Part shown: one piece after another, positions 1 through 7,782 of the stretch
Position numbering within the stretch: position 1 is the first letter of the stretch
How the letters are laid out: each line of letters starts with the position of its first letter
Source: Planobispora longispora
GTDB taxonomy: Bacteria > Actinomycetota > Actinomycetes > Streptosporangiales > Streptosporangiaceae
NCBI RefSeq assembly: GCF_016863135.1
Contig: NZ_BOOH01000001.1
Location: forward strand, 1 to 64,000
Direction: 5' to 3'
DNA length: 64,000 nucleotides
Position numbers and translations under genes: made by a program
The notes under the pieces: generated by a model
The model's database searches: none
What the model was told of the DNA's origin: nothing
What the model saw: the letters and a program-made list of their open reading frames with translations, nothing else

Positions 1-202
1 GGGAAGAAGGCATTGTCCGGAGAACGCGAAGCTCCTCATTTCGCCGATGGGGCCGCTGCCGGCGTGGAGAGGACGGAATCGGCTCCTTGCCCCTCCATTC
101 GTCGGCGTGATGGAGGAAGAGCCCGGGAGTCGAGTCCATTCGGCCGGTGGCCGGCAACCGGCGGGTGCCGGTGATCCCCTCGATTTGGAGGAGACCGGCG
201 AA

Positions 203-227
203 GGAGGCGTCACCCTTGCCCGCCTCC
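203..227 (-). terminator. Possible hairpin terminator downstream of the oxidoreductase gene
   Basis: A perfect 7-bp stem (GGAGGCG at 203-209, CGCCTCC at 221-227) with an 11-nt loop lies about 45 nt beyond the stop of the minus-strand oxidoreductase gene. There is no U-run, so it could also be a chance GC-rich hairpin. The rest of positions 1-269 shows no convincing gene. Confidence 0.3.
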
Positions 228-269
228 TCTTGGAGAAGCCGGAAGCCTCCGCTTGACGGTGCGGCCCGC

Positions 270-1268
270 TCAGGGCAGCAGTGCCAGCTTGCCCACGGTG
301 GCCCGCGCCTCCAGCTCCGCGAGTGCTTTCGGCCCCTCGGCCAGCTCGTAGCCGGTGGGCCGGCCGGGGCCGAGCACTCCGGCCGCCAGGAGGCCGGACA
401 TCTCACCCATGACCTCGCCGAAGACCTGCGGTGCGGACTGGATCAGGATGCCGATGTTCAGTCCGATGACGTGGATCTGGTGCTTGTAGACCAGTTCCCA
501 GTTGGTGATCATCGCTTCGCCGCCGGCCATGCCGTAGACGACGACCCGGCCGGTGACCCGCCTGGCCGCGGCGAGGCTGGCGGCGAGGCCGGCGCCGCCG
601 ACCGATTCCAGCACCAGGTCGGCGCCCGCGCCGTCGGTCATCCGCAGGACCTCGGCGGCGAGGCCGGGGCTGCGGGAGTCGATGACGTGGTCGGCGCCCA
701 GCATCCGTACCACCTCGTGCTTGCCGGGCGAGGCTGCGGCGATCACCGTCGCGCCGTAGTGCTTGGCCATCCTCACCGCGGCCTGGCCGGTCCCGCCGGC
801 CGCGGCGTGGATCAGCACGGTCTGCCCCGCGGCGAGGCCGCCCAGCGGCTTGAGCGCCGCCAGCGCGGTCGGCCAGTTCACCGCCAGGCCCAGCGCCTGC
901 TCGTCGGCCCAGCCCGCCGGGACCGGCAGCGCGCCGGCCGCGGGCAGCGCCATGTACTCGGCGAAGGCGCCGCCTGCGATGCCGACGCCGACGACGTGGG
1001 CGCCCGGCTCCAGATCGGTCACCCCCTCACCGAGGGCGACGACTTCACCGGCGCCCTCGATGCCTGCCAGGTACGGCGGCCGCGGCCCACCCGCGAACAC
1101 GCCGCGGGCCTGCGAGATGTCGGCGAAGTTGACACCGGCGGCGGTGACCCGGATCAGGACCTCGCCCGGGCCCGGTCGCGGTACCGGCGCGTCGGTGATC
1201 AGACGCAGGTCCTGCGGGCCGTTCAGGGACGTCTGCTGCAGGGCGCGCATGGTCGCGGGAACGCTCAT
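270..1268 (-). CDS. Zinc-independent NADPH:quinone oxidoreductase-like MDR enzyme
   Basis: A 332-residue medium-chain dehydrogenase/reductase, a cytoplasmic NADPH-dependent reductase of quinones or enones by family. An N-terminal GroES-like fold (PRPGPGEVLIRV, about residues 30-41) is followed by a Rossmann domain with the quinone-reductase fingerprint HAAAGGTGQAAVRMAK near residue 145. I see no zinc-binding cysteine cluster, so the QOR branch fits better than alcohol dehydrogenase. ATG at 1268 is chosen because AAAGGAG sits 10 nt upstream; an upstream TTG lacks a ribosome site, and a second in-frame ATG at 1250 is possible. It is divergent from a TetR gene across a short region with duplicated operator-like motifs, so it is probably that regulator's target. 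Confidence 0.85.
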   Translation of the reverse strand: MSVPATMRALQQTSLNGPQDLRLITDAPVPRPGPGEVLIRVTAAGVNFADISQARGVFAGGPRPPYLAGIEGAGEVVALGEGVTDLEPGAHVVGVGIAGGAFAEYMALPAAGALPVPAGWADEQALGLAVNWPTALAALKPLGGLAAGQTVLIHAAAGGTGQAAVRMAKHYGATVIAAASPGKHEVVRMLGADHVIDSRSPGLAAEVLRMTDGAGADLVLESVGGAGLAASLAAARRVTGRVVVYGMAGGEAMITNWELVYKHQIHVIGLNIGILIQSAPQVFGEVMGEMSGLLAAGVLGPGRPTGYELAEGPKALAELEARATVGKLALLP

Positions 1269-1282
1269 GACGGTCGGGCTCC

Positions 1283-1362
1283 TTTGTTTATCGAACGACA
1301 AACAAACCGTGGCACGGCTGTACGACGCAGGTCAAGGTAAACTTGATCGAACGGTAAACAAA
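1283..1362. promoter_or_regulatory. Divergent promoter region with duplicated TetR operator motif
   Basis: TTTGTTT (1283-1289) and AAACAAA (1300-1306) form a 24-bp interrupted palindrome. The core ATCGAACG-N2-AAACAAA recurs in the same orientation at 1290-1306 and 1346-1362, flanking the intergenic region between the oxidoreductase and TetR genes. Two copies in a divergent promoter are typical of a TetR repressor controlling itself and its neighbour; that assignment is inferred. Confidence 0.6.
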
Positions 1363-1379
1363 TGGGGAGACGCATCCCG

Positions 1380-2033
1380 ATGGCTACTCGCGGCAGGCCT
1401 CGCACATTCGACCCGGACACCGCCCTGCGCCAGGCGCTGGACCTGTTCTGGGAACGGGGTTACGAGGGCACCTCGCTCAGCGACCTGGCCCAGGCCCTGG
1501 GGATCGCCTCGGCCAGCATCTACGCCTGCTTCGGCAGCAAGGAGGACCTGTTCCGCAAGGTCATGGCGCTCTACGGCACGACCTCGGGCGAGCCGCCCAG
1601 GCGCGCGCTGCGCGAACAACCGACCGCACGCGCCGCGATCCACGCCATGCTGCGCGCCACCGCCGACGAGATCACCCGCCCCGACGCCCCGCACTACTGC
1701 ATGCTCGTCCTGGCCGCGCCGACCGGCGCCGTGGAGAACCACGCGGTCCGGGAGTTCCTGGCCGGCCTCCGGCACGACCAGCTCACCGCCATCGGAGACC
1801 GGCTCGCCCGCGGCCTCGCCGACGGCGACCTCACCGCGCCGCCCGCCGGCCTCGACGCCGTCGCCCGCTACTACACGACCGTGGTGCAGGGCCTGTCCGT
1901 ACAAGCCCGCGACGGCGCCACCCGCGCCGAGCTGGAAGAGGTCATCACCTGCGCGATGGCCGCCTGGGACACGCTCACCTGCGCCCCGGCCCGACCGGTC
2001 TTCATGGAGGACTCGGCCGAGTCGCCCCGGTGA
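1380..2033 (+). CDS. TetR-family transcriptional regulator
   Basis: A 217-residue TetR-type repressor. The N-terminal helix-turn-helix covers roughly residues 28-55 (SLSDLAQALGIASASIYACF followed by GSKEDLF), and the rest is the all-helical ligand-binding domain. ATG at 1380 (MATRGRPRTF) is preferred over ATG at 1362 because GGGGAGA lies 9 nt upstream of it. The RGRPRTFD lead and YACFGSKE turn are typical of the AcrR/YcdC type that regulates neighbouring reductases. It is divergent from the quinone reductase and upstream of a drug-efflux pump, so a xenobiotic or quinone effector is likely. Confidence 0.9.
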   Translation: MATRGRPRTFDPDTALRQALDLFWERGYEGTSLSDLAQALGIASASIYACFGSKEDLFRKVMALYGTTSGEPPRRALREQPTARAAIHAMLRATADEITRPDAPHYCMLVLAAPTGAVENHAVREFLAGLRHDQLTAIGDRLARGLADGDLTAPPAGLDAVARYYTTVVQGLSVQARDGATRAELEEVITCAMAAWDTLTCAPARPVFMEDSAESPR

Positions 2034-2185
2034 AGGAGGCCTGGAGCGGGCTCTTCGGCCGGTCGGCCGGAGCCGTCACTCCCCCACCGGAACTTTCGCA
2101 TGGATTTTCGCCCGCCCCGATGTCGAGAAGCCCTCGGCCGCTCCGACCGACCGGTGAAACGCCGAGAGAGAAGAGGGCTTCGGAT

Positions 2186-3679
2186 ATGCGGATCAACCGG
2201 GCGTGGCTGGGAGCGGCCCTTCTCATGCTGCCGACATTGATCGTCGCGATGGACGTGACGGCGCTGCTCCTCGCGCTCCCACAGTTGAGCGCCGATCTGG
2301 GCGCCACCGGCGTCCAGCAGTTGTGGATCAGTGACGGCTACGGGTTCCTGGTGGCGGGCTTCGTCATCACGATGGGCACTCTCGCCGACCGGATCGGCCA
2401 CCGGCGGCTGCTGGTCACCGGCGCGGCGGCGTTCGCGGCGCTGTCGGCCGTGGCCGCCTTCGCGACCGACCCGCTGATGCTGATCGTCGCGCGGGCGCTG
2501 CTGGGCGTCGCCGGCGCGACCCTGGCGCCGTCCACCCTCGCCCTGCTCACCAACATGTTCCGCGACGAACGACAGCGCGGAAAGGCCATCGCGATCTGGG
2601 CGACCTGCCAGTTCACCGGCGGCGCGCTCGGGCCCGTACTCGCCGGACTGCTGCTGCAGCACTTCTGGTGGGGATCGGTGTTCCTGGCCGCCGTACCGGC
2701 GATGGCGTTGCTGGCGCTGGCCGGGCCGTTCCTGCTGCCGGAGTTCCGCGGCGACCGGACCGGCCGGCTGGACCCGGCCAGCGTCGGGCTGTCGCTCGCG
2801 GCGGTGCTCCTGATGGTGTACGGCATCAAGCAACTGACCGTCGAAAGCGCGCGGGCCGTGCCCACGGCGGCCCTCGTCGCCGGCGCCGTCATCGGCATGC
2901 TGTTCGTCCGCCGGCAGCTGCGGCTGGAGACGCCGCTGCTGGACCTGCGGCTGTTCCGCAGCCGGCCGTTCACCGCCGTGATCGTCGCGCTGGTCTGCGC
3001 CGGCATCGCCATGGCCGGCACGGGCCTGCTGGTGACCCAGTACCTGCAGAGCGTGCTGGGCTTCTCGCCGGTCGCGTCGGCGGTGCTGTTCGCGCCGATG
3101 GGACTGGGAGTGGCGGTCGGCACCATGGCCGCGCCGGCTCTGGCCCGGCGGACGAAGCAGACGACCGCGATCGCCGGCGGGATGGCGGCGTCGGCGCTGG
3201 GCAGCCTGCTGCTGGTCGGCGTCGACGGTGCGGGCGCCCTGCCGCTGGTGATGACCGGCATCGCCGTACTGGCGCTGGGCACCGGCCCGCTGTTCGCGCT
3301 GGGCACCGGGCTGGTCGTCGGATCCGTGCCCCCGGAGCGCGCCGGCTCGGCGGCGTCGATGTCGGAGACCGGCAACTACTTCGGCGGTTCGCTCGGCTTC
3401 GCGCTGCTCGGCGTGGTGGCCGCGGTGGTCTATCGCAGCCGGATGGACGGCAGGTCCGACTCGCTGGCCGACGCGGTCGCCGCCGGCCGGCACCTCCCCG
3501 CCGACCAGGGCGCGGAACTGCTGCACACCGCGCGGGAGGCGTTCACCACCAGTCTGCACGTCACCGGGATCATCTCCGCGGTCATCTTCACCGGACTGGC
3601 CGTACTCCTCCTGACCGTGCGCCCGGCGACCGCGACCGCCCCGGCCGCGCTCCCCGGCCACGAGACGGCCCGCTCATAG
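2186..3679 (+). CDS. MFS efflux transporter, DHA2 (QacA/SmvA-like) family
   Basis: A 497-residue integral membrane protein with the length and hydrophobic pattern of a 14-helix DHA2 drug:proton antiporter. The first helix carries MDVTALLLALPQLSADL, and loop 2-3 carries the MFS motif A (TLADRIGHRRLL). It ends in a short Ala/Pro-rich tail. ATG at 2186 (MRINRAWLG) starts directly at the first transmembrane segment and follows a purine-rich GAGAAGAGG. By family it exports cationic or amphipathic toxic compounds. It lies in the same direction as the TetR gene, about 150 nt away, and may be co-controlled. Confidence 0.88.
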   Translation: MRINRAWLGAALLMLPTLIVAMDVTALLLALPQLSADLGATGVQQLWISDGYGFLVAGFVITMGTLADRIGHRRLLVTGAAAFAALSAVAAFATDPLMLIVARALLGVAGATLAPSTLALLTNMFRDERQRGKAIAIWATCQFTGGALGPVLAGLLLQHFWWGSVFLAAVPAMALLALAGPFLLPEFRGDRTGRLDPASVGLSLAAVLLMVYGIKQLTVESARAVPTAALVAGAVIGMLFVRRQLRLETPLLDLRLFRSRPFTAVIVALVCAGIAMAGTGLLVTQYLQSVLGFSPVASAVLFAPMGLGVAVGTMAAPALARRTKQTTAIAGGMAASALGSLLLVGVDGAGALPLVMTGIAVLALGTGPLFALGTGLVVGSVPPERAGSAASMSETGNYFGGSLGFALLGVVAAVVYRSRMDGRSDSLADAVAAGRHLPADQGAELLHTAREAFTTSLHVTGIISAVIFTGLAVLLLTVRPATATAPAALPGHETARS

Positions 3680-3761
3680 AGCCCTGCCGAAGCCGACGTC
3701 GCAGTCGTCGCATCCGGGGTGGATCCGCAACGGATCTCGGCACGTCCATCGCCTGCCGACC

Positions 3762-3784
3762 GGCGAGCGCATCGCGCGCTCGCC
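3762..3784 (-). terminator. Hairpin just beyond the orphan acyl-CoA dehydrogenase 3' end
   Basis: GGCGAGCGC (3762-3770) pairs with GCGCTCGCC (3776-3784) around a 5-nt loop, about 22 nt past the stop codon of the acyl-CoA dehydrogenase remnant at 3807. This is where a terminator of the original complete gene would lie, which supports this end being the native chromosomal 3' end. No T-run follows. Confidence 0.45.
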
Positions 3785-3806
3785 GCGTCATCCGCTCCCC
3801 CATGAG

Positions 3807-3890
3807 TCAGCGGACGGGCAGGCCGGTGACGGCGCGGCCGATGATGAGGCGCTGGATCTCGGAGGTGCCCTCGAAGATGGTGTAGTTCAT
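3807..3890 (-). pseudogene. Orphan 3' end of an acyl-CoA dehydrogenase gene (candidate att-site remnant)
   Basis: Read on the minus strand, this 28-codon open piece ends TIFEGTSEIQRLIIGRAV then TGLPVR and a TGA stop. It is the C-terminal signature of an acyl-CoA dehydrogenase, with the catalytic-type Glu in FEGTS. Positions 3823-3885 are identical over 63 bp to 52228-52290, the 3' end of the complete acyl-CoA dehydrogenase gene in this window. Beyond that block the last 16 bp to the stop are similar but diverged (GLPVR versus GLQVR), and there is no similarity past the stop. The remainder of the gene is absent. It looks like the displaced native 3' end left when DNA inserted into the gene. 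Confidence 0.85.
3823..3885. repeat. Left copy of 63-bp direct repeat bounding the catabolic island (putative attL)
   Basis: Exact 63-bp match, same orientation, to 52228-52290; the copies are 48,405 bp apart. It lies in the coding 3' end of an acyl-CoA dehydrogenase gene. Site-specific elements that insert at the 3' end of a gene and rebuild it leave this signature. No integrase is visible near either copy. Confidence 0.75.
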
Positions 3891-4177
3891 CGATCCACCC
3901 CTGCTCACCTGCGACAACACAGCGATTAGCACTCTGACCAGCGTTTCCGCCTTCGATCGCCGCCCATCGATATGCAGCGTCTTTCACCCTCTGGCGGAAC
4001 AGCGACGGAATGGAAAGCAACGACGATCTCCGTTCTGGATCCACAGAGGCGGTTACGTAGCGTGATAGTCGGCTACGCTCCACGCGGATCCCCGAGACTT
4101 CAGTCTCGCCAGTCACGGTCGCCAAGGTGTTCAGCGCAACTTGAGTGCACAAGCACTATCGGTACCGCAGCTCTCTC
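3891..4177. other. Gene-free junction segment inside the left island end
   Basis: No gene is recognised here. The base composition is visibly less G/C-biased than the surroundings, and no frame shows the usual G/C-ending codon pattern. It contains a 14-bp palindrome (GAGACT-TC-AGTCTC, 4094-4107) and an AGCGT/ACGCT inverted repeat near 4059-4078. It may be recombination debris or sites for a lost integrase. Confidence 0.4.
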
Positions 4178-4225
4178 AACTTTCGCGCACAAGTGCTTGC
4201 ACGCGAAAGTTAGTTCGCCTACGGT
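4178..4225 (+). promoter_or_regulatory. LacI-type operator over the promoter of the crotonase/CoA-transferase/amidohydrolase operon
   Basis: A 34-bp palindrome at 4178-4211 has perfect 10-bp outer arms (AACTTTCGCG / CGCGAAAGTT) and an inner CAAG/CTTG pair. The right half contains a -35 box TTGCAC (4197-4202). Exactly 17 bp on is a -10 TACGGT (4220-4225). The same layout recurs at 11715-11761 and 24596-24643. The operator would block RNA polymerase at the -35 box. Confidence 0.8.
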
Positions 4226-4284
4226 TGGAGCCTCATCGCCCGTCCGCATCGACGGAACGAGCGACGCGGGAGGAGAGGGTATCT

Positions 4285-4386
4285 CTGATCATCTGGACCC
4301 CAAAGCGCCATGGCCGCGCGCGCCCGCTATGGAAGACCCTCGCCCCCGAGGTCGTCATCGGTCTGGCCCCCTTCGAATCCACCTGA
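4285..4386 (+). other. Possible small leader ORF or displaced 5' coding segment
   Basis: Between a strong ribosome-binding sequence (GGGAGGAGAG near 4268) and the crotonase ATG, the frame from a CTG at 4285 to the TGA at 4384 has strongly G/C-ending codons. It would encode about 33 residues including WTPKRHGRARPLWKTLAP. No ATG/GTG/TTG follows the predicted transcription start, so a CTG or ATC start would be needed. Alternatively it is a small regulatory peptide or a frameshifted former N-terminus. I do not recognise the peptide. Confidence 0.35.
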
Positions 4387-4391
4387 GCGGC

Positions 4392-5414
4392 ATGGCAGCC
4401 GTGCTTGCGGTGAAGGAACTCTTCGACCGGCTCAACGTCTCGCCGCTCATCACCACCGAGCCGTGGTTGGCGGTGGACCTGTCCACCGTCCCGCCTGCCG
4501 CCGTGGACGAGGCGGCGATGACACTACTGGCCGAACGCACGCAGGTGATCATTGGAGTGCTTCCCGAGGCTCCTACCGAAGCGGCGGTGTCGCTGGCACG
4601 TGCCTGCACCGTGACGCTCTCCGCCCAGCCGTTGGCCGAGCGGCAGATCGTGGCCGTTCATGACATCACCACCGCGCTCCGAGCGCTGACGACCGCAGTA
4701 CACGCAAGCCCAGTCGCAGCCATCAGCTTGAGCCGGCTCCTCCGCCTGCAATCCCGGTTACCCGTCCGGGACGCACTCGTGGCCGAGTCCGCCCTCTACT
4801 CAGTCCTGCTCGCGGGCGGAGAGTTCACCAGCTGGCTGGAGAGCAGGAGGGGCCGCCGGCCGCAGGAGACGGCCGATCCGGTCGAGGTGAAGCTCGAGAC
4901 GCGCACGCTGCGCATCACGCTTTCCCGCCCGGCCCGGCGCAACGCCTTCAACGCCGCCATGCGGGAGGCACTGTGCGATGCGCTGGCGGTAGCGGCCGGA
5001 GATCCATCGCTCCGCGTGGAGCTGCGCGGCGGCGGGCCGGACTTCTGCGCGGGCGGCGACCTGGACGAGTTCGGCACGAGCCTGGATCCCGCCTCGGCTC
5101 ATCTCCTCCGTACGGCCCGCTCGGCAGGGCTCGCGCTGCATCGAGTCGCCGATCGCACCACCGCCTACCTTCAGGGCAACTGCATCGGCGCCGGAATCGA
5201 GCTTCCCGCCTTCGCCGGGCGGGTCGTGGCCCGGCCCGATGTGCGCATCCGGCTGCCCGAACTGAGCATGGGGCTCATCCCCGGCGCTGGCGGCACCGTG
5301 AGCCTGACGCGCCGCATCGGCCCGTGGCGTACCGCCTGGCTGGCTCTGACGGGGGCAACCCTCACCGCCTCCGAAGCCCTCGGCTGGGGTCTGGTGGACG
5401 AGGTGCGGCCATGA
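4392..5414 (+). CDS. Enoyl-CoA hydratase/isomerase (crotonase) family protein with rotated domain order
   Basis: 340 residues. The crotonase core runs from about residue 164 to the end, with oxyanion-hole segments RNAFNAAM and FCAGGDLDEF (about 218-227), then GNCIGAGIELP and GLIPGAGGT. It stops right after the usual ALGWGLVDEV element, so the C-terminal helical region of a normal crotonase is missing. Residues about 85-155, before the core, instead resemble that helical tail (ALVAESALYSVLLAGGEF, then WLESRR). The order looks circularly permuted, which is an inference. By family it hydrates or isomerises an enoyl-CoA. First gene of a three-gene operon under a LacI-type operator; the next gene overlaps by ATGA. 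ATG 4392 is the best start, with ATG 4329 as an alternative. Confidence 0.75.
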   Translation: MAAVLAVKELFDRLNVSPLITTEPWLAVDLSTVPPAAVDEAAMTLLAERTQVIIGVLPEAPTEAAVSLARACTVTLSAQPLAERQIVAVHDITTALRALTTAVHASPVAAISLSRLLRLQSRLPVRDALVAESALYSVLLAGGEFTSWLESRRGRRPQETADPVEVKLETRTLRITLSRPARRNAFNAAMREALCDALAVAAGDPSLRVELRGGGPDFCAGGDLDEFGTSLDPASAHLLRTARSAGLALHRVADRTTAYLQGNCIGAGIELPAFAGRVVARPDVRIRLPELSMGLIPGAGGTVSLTRRIGPWRTAWLALTGATLTASEALGWGLVDEVRP

Positions 5415-6502
5415 CGTCCGCCTGGGTCTCGTCGGGGCTGGCCGCGCTGAGCGGGCGCGCAAGCGGCCCGCCGCTCGACCCCGGGCACCGTACGGCGGAA
5501 GCCGCCGCGGAGTGGGGAGACCTGCTGGGCGTGGACGGCACCGTCCTGCTCACCGAACGAGCAGCCCTCACCGGGCGCACGCGCGGCGGCAGGATCTCCG
5601 TCGGTGGTTCATGCCGCCTGCTGGACACCCACGACGGATGGGTGGCGCTCTCCTGCGCCCGCCCCGACGATCCCGACCTTATCACCGCCCTGATCGGCGA
5701 GCCGATGAGCTGGGACAGGCTGGCCCGGTGGTGCCGGGGCCGCGGCGCGGCCGAGGTGAGCGAGCGCGCCCGGCTGCTGGGACTCGCGGCGGCGAGTGTG
5801 GGTGAATGGTCCCGGCCCTCTGCGCCACCGGCTCGGGTGCGGGTTCCCGACCTGCGTCACGTGCTCGTCGTCGACTTCAGCGCGCTGTGGGCCGGGCCGC
5901 TCTGCGCCCACCTGCTGGGCCTGGCGGGGGCACGGGTCGTGAAGGTCGAGACCCCGGGACGGCCGGACGGCGCACGATCCGGCCATCGGGGCTTCTTCGA
6001 TCTGCTCCACGCCGGGCACCGGTCCGTCGTGCTGGAGCCGCACGACCCCGCCCTGCACGCGCTGGTCGAGGCGGCCGACGTCGTCATCGAGGCTTCCCGT
6101 CCCCGGGCGCTGGCCCGGTGGGGCCTGGACGCCGAGGTCGCGGCGGCGTCGGGGACCGTGTGGCTGTCCATCACCGCCTATGGCCGCGATCACGACCGGG
6201 TGGGTTTCGGTGACGATGTGGCCGCCGCGGCAGGCCTGGTGGCCTGGGATGGTGACACCGGAGAGCCGCTGTTCTGCGGTGACGCCATCGCCGATCCGCT
6301 CACCGGCCTGTACGCCGCCTGCCGCGTGGTGGCGAGCCTGGAAGCAAGCGGCGGTGAGCTGCTGGACGTCGCCATGGCGGCGGTCGCGGCGAGCACGGTC
6401 TCCGGGCGGTCTCCGGCCAAGCCGGTCCAGCACGCTCCGGGCCCCCGATCCCGGGTGGTTCCCACCGCCGCCGGATCGGGACACGGCGGCAATGCGGGCT
6501 GA
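5411..6502 (+). CDS. CaiB/BaiF-type (family III) CoA-transferase, atypical architecture
   Basis: 363 residues. From about residue 148 the N-terminal Rossmann part of a family III CoA-transferase is clear (LVVDFSALWAGPLCAHLLGL, then ARVVKVETP). It continues through ADVVIEASRPRAL to DAIADPLTGLYAA near residue 295, where I place the candidate catalytic aspartate region. Residues 60-135 (GGSCRLLDTHDGWVALSCAR onward) resemble the small domain that normally comes last, so the order again appears rotated, as in the upstream gene. It would move CoA between acyl-CoA and free acid. The start overlaps the crotonase stop (ATGA), indicating translational coupling. Family membership is secure; substrate unknown. 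Confidence 0.8.
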   Translation: MTSAWVSSGLAALSGRASGPPLDPGHRTAEAAAEWGDLLGVDGTVLLTERAALTGRTRGGRISVGGSCRLLDTHDGWVALSCARPDDPDLITALIGEPMSWDRLARWCRGRGAAEVSERARLLGLAAASVGEWSRPSAPPARVRVPDLRHVLVVDFSALWAGPLCAHLLGLAGARVVKVETPGRPDGARSGHRGFFDLLHAGHRSVVLEPHDPALHALVEAADVVIEASRPRALARWGLDAEVAAASGTVWLSITAYGRDHDRVGFGDDVAAAAGLVAWDGDTGEPLFCGDAIADPLTGLYAACRVVASLEASGGELLDVAMAAVAASTVSGRSPAKPVQHAPGPRSRVVPTAAGSGHGGNAG

Positions 6503-6510
6503 CCTGGACC

Positions 6511-7782
6511 ATGCTGATCCGTGACGTCGAGGTCCGCGGGCGACGGACCGATGTACGGCTGGCCGCCGGACGAGTCGGCGAGATCGGCTCGCTGAGCCCT
6601 CGTCTCCGGGAGGAAGTGCTGGACGGAGGTGGCGGCGTCCTGCTGCCCGGCCTGACCGATCACCACGTCCACCTGCATGCCTGGGCGGCGGCCATGAGCT
6701 CGGTGACATGCGGTCCGCCTGCCGTACGGAACGAACAAGACCTGCGCGAGGTGCTGGCACGGGCGGTGCCTGATGCGGCGGGATGGATCCGGGGCGTCGG
6801 CTGCACGTGGTCGCTGGACGCTGGGGCGCTGGACCAGCTGCATCCTCATCGCCCAGTACGGCTGCAGCATCGCGGTGGCTCCCTGTGGATGCTCAACACA
6901 GTCGCGATCAAGCTGCTGGGGCTGGATCACCAGGATGACCCGAGCATCGAGAAAGCAGCGGACGGCTCCCCCACCGGACGGCTCTGGCGAGGCGACCACC
7001 TGCTCGGCAGGCTCCGGCGTCCGCCCGACCTGAGCCCTGTCGCCGCCATGCTGGCACGCTGGGGCATCACGGCCGTCACCGACGCGACCCCCGGACTGGA
7101 CGAGGTCAGCGTCCTTCAGCGAGTCCTGCTCTTGGGCTCCTCCCGAGGAAGCGCGCCCAGGAAGATCGTCATCCGCGACGACGCGCTCCCCAGTCTCGGT
7201 GATCTCATCGCGGACATCGCCGCCGCCCACGCCAACCGGCGGCCCGTCGCCATGCACTGCCTGACCACGGAGGCGCTGCTGCTGGCCCTGGCCGCGCTCG
7301 ACGAGGCCGGCTCGCTCGACGGTGATCGGCTGGAACACGCCGCCGTCGTGCCCGCCTGGGGCATCGAACGCATCCACGCGCACGGGTTGCGCGTGGTGAC
7401 CCAGCCGGGTTTCCTGGCCGATCGCGGCGAGGAGATGGCCCGCGACACGGCACCCGGTGACCTGTACCGCTATGGCAGCCTGCTCAAGGCAGGAGTGATG
7501 ACCGTGCCGTCCAGCGACGCCCCGTACGGACCGGCCGATCCGTGGCAGGTGATGGCCGCCGCCCGCGACCGGGTCATCGGCCGCCGGGAGCGGGTGAGCG
7601 TCCGGGTTGCGCTGGACGGCTATCTCACCCCCGGACACCTGCCCCGATCAGGGCCGGCGGAGGTACGGCCCGGCGCGGCCGGTGATCTGGTGCTCCTGGA
7701 GGATTCTCTGCGGGACCTCCTTGAGGAGCCGGACGCCGGGCGGGTCCGCAACACGATCATCGGTGGCCGGATCGTCTACTGA
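6511..7782 (+). CDS. Metal-dependent amidohydrolase, YtcJ-like
   Basis: 423 residues of the amidohydrolase superfamily (cytoplasmic TIM barrel, hydrolysing C-N or C-O bonds). The metal-binding HxH motif is in GLTDHHVHLH near residue 50. Later ligands are likely in AMHCLTTEA, DRLEHAAVV and the C-terminal aspartate of SSDAPYGPADPW. C-terminal strands (AGDLVLLE, then IIGGRIVY) rebuild the usual beta-sandwich. It is the last gene of the LacI-operator operon, 8 nt after the CoA-transferase. Its final codons overlap by 7 nt with the oppositely oriented rhamnosidase gene, with no terminator between them. It may open a lactone, lactam or cyclic intermediate of aglycone breakdown. Confidence 0.82.
   Translation: MLIRDVEVRGRRTDVRLAAGRVGEIGSLSPRLREEVLDGGGGVLLPGLTDHHVHLHAWAAAMSSVTCGPPAVRNEQDLREVLARAVPDAAGWIRGVGCTWSLDAGALDQLHPHRPVRLQHRGGSLWMLNTVAIKLLGLDHQDDPSIEKAADGSPTGRLWRGDHLLGRLRRPPDLSPVAAMLARWGITAVTDATPGLDEVSVLQRVLLLGSSRGSAPRKIVIRDDALPSLGDLIADIAAAHANRRPVAMHCLTTEALLLALAALDEAGSLDGDRLEHAAVVPAWGIERIHAHGLRVVTQPGFLADRGEEMARDTAPGDLYRYGSLLKAGVMTVPSSDAPYGPADPWQVMAAARDRVIGRRERVSVRVALDGYLTPGHLPRSGPAEVRPGAAGDLVLLEDSLRDLLEEPDAGRVRNTIIGGRIVY

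Noticed and set aside
147-1340. Long plus-strand open frame opposite the quinone reductase
   Set aside because: It is the antisense shadow of a clear MDR gene and its product is compositionally random Arg/Gly/Ala-rich sequence.
3891-4177. Possible transposase or integrase remnant in the junction segment
   Set aside because: A minus-strand open frame runs through it, but I recognise no transposase or recombinase motif and the codon bias is poor.
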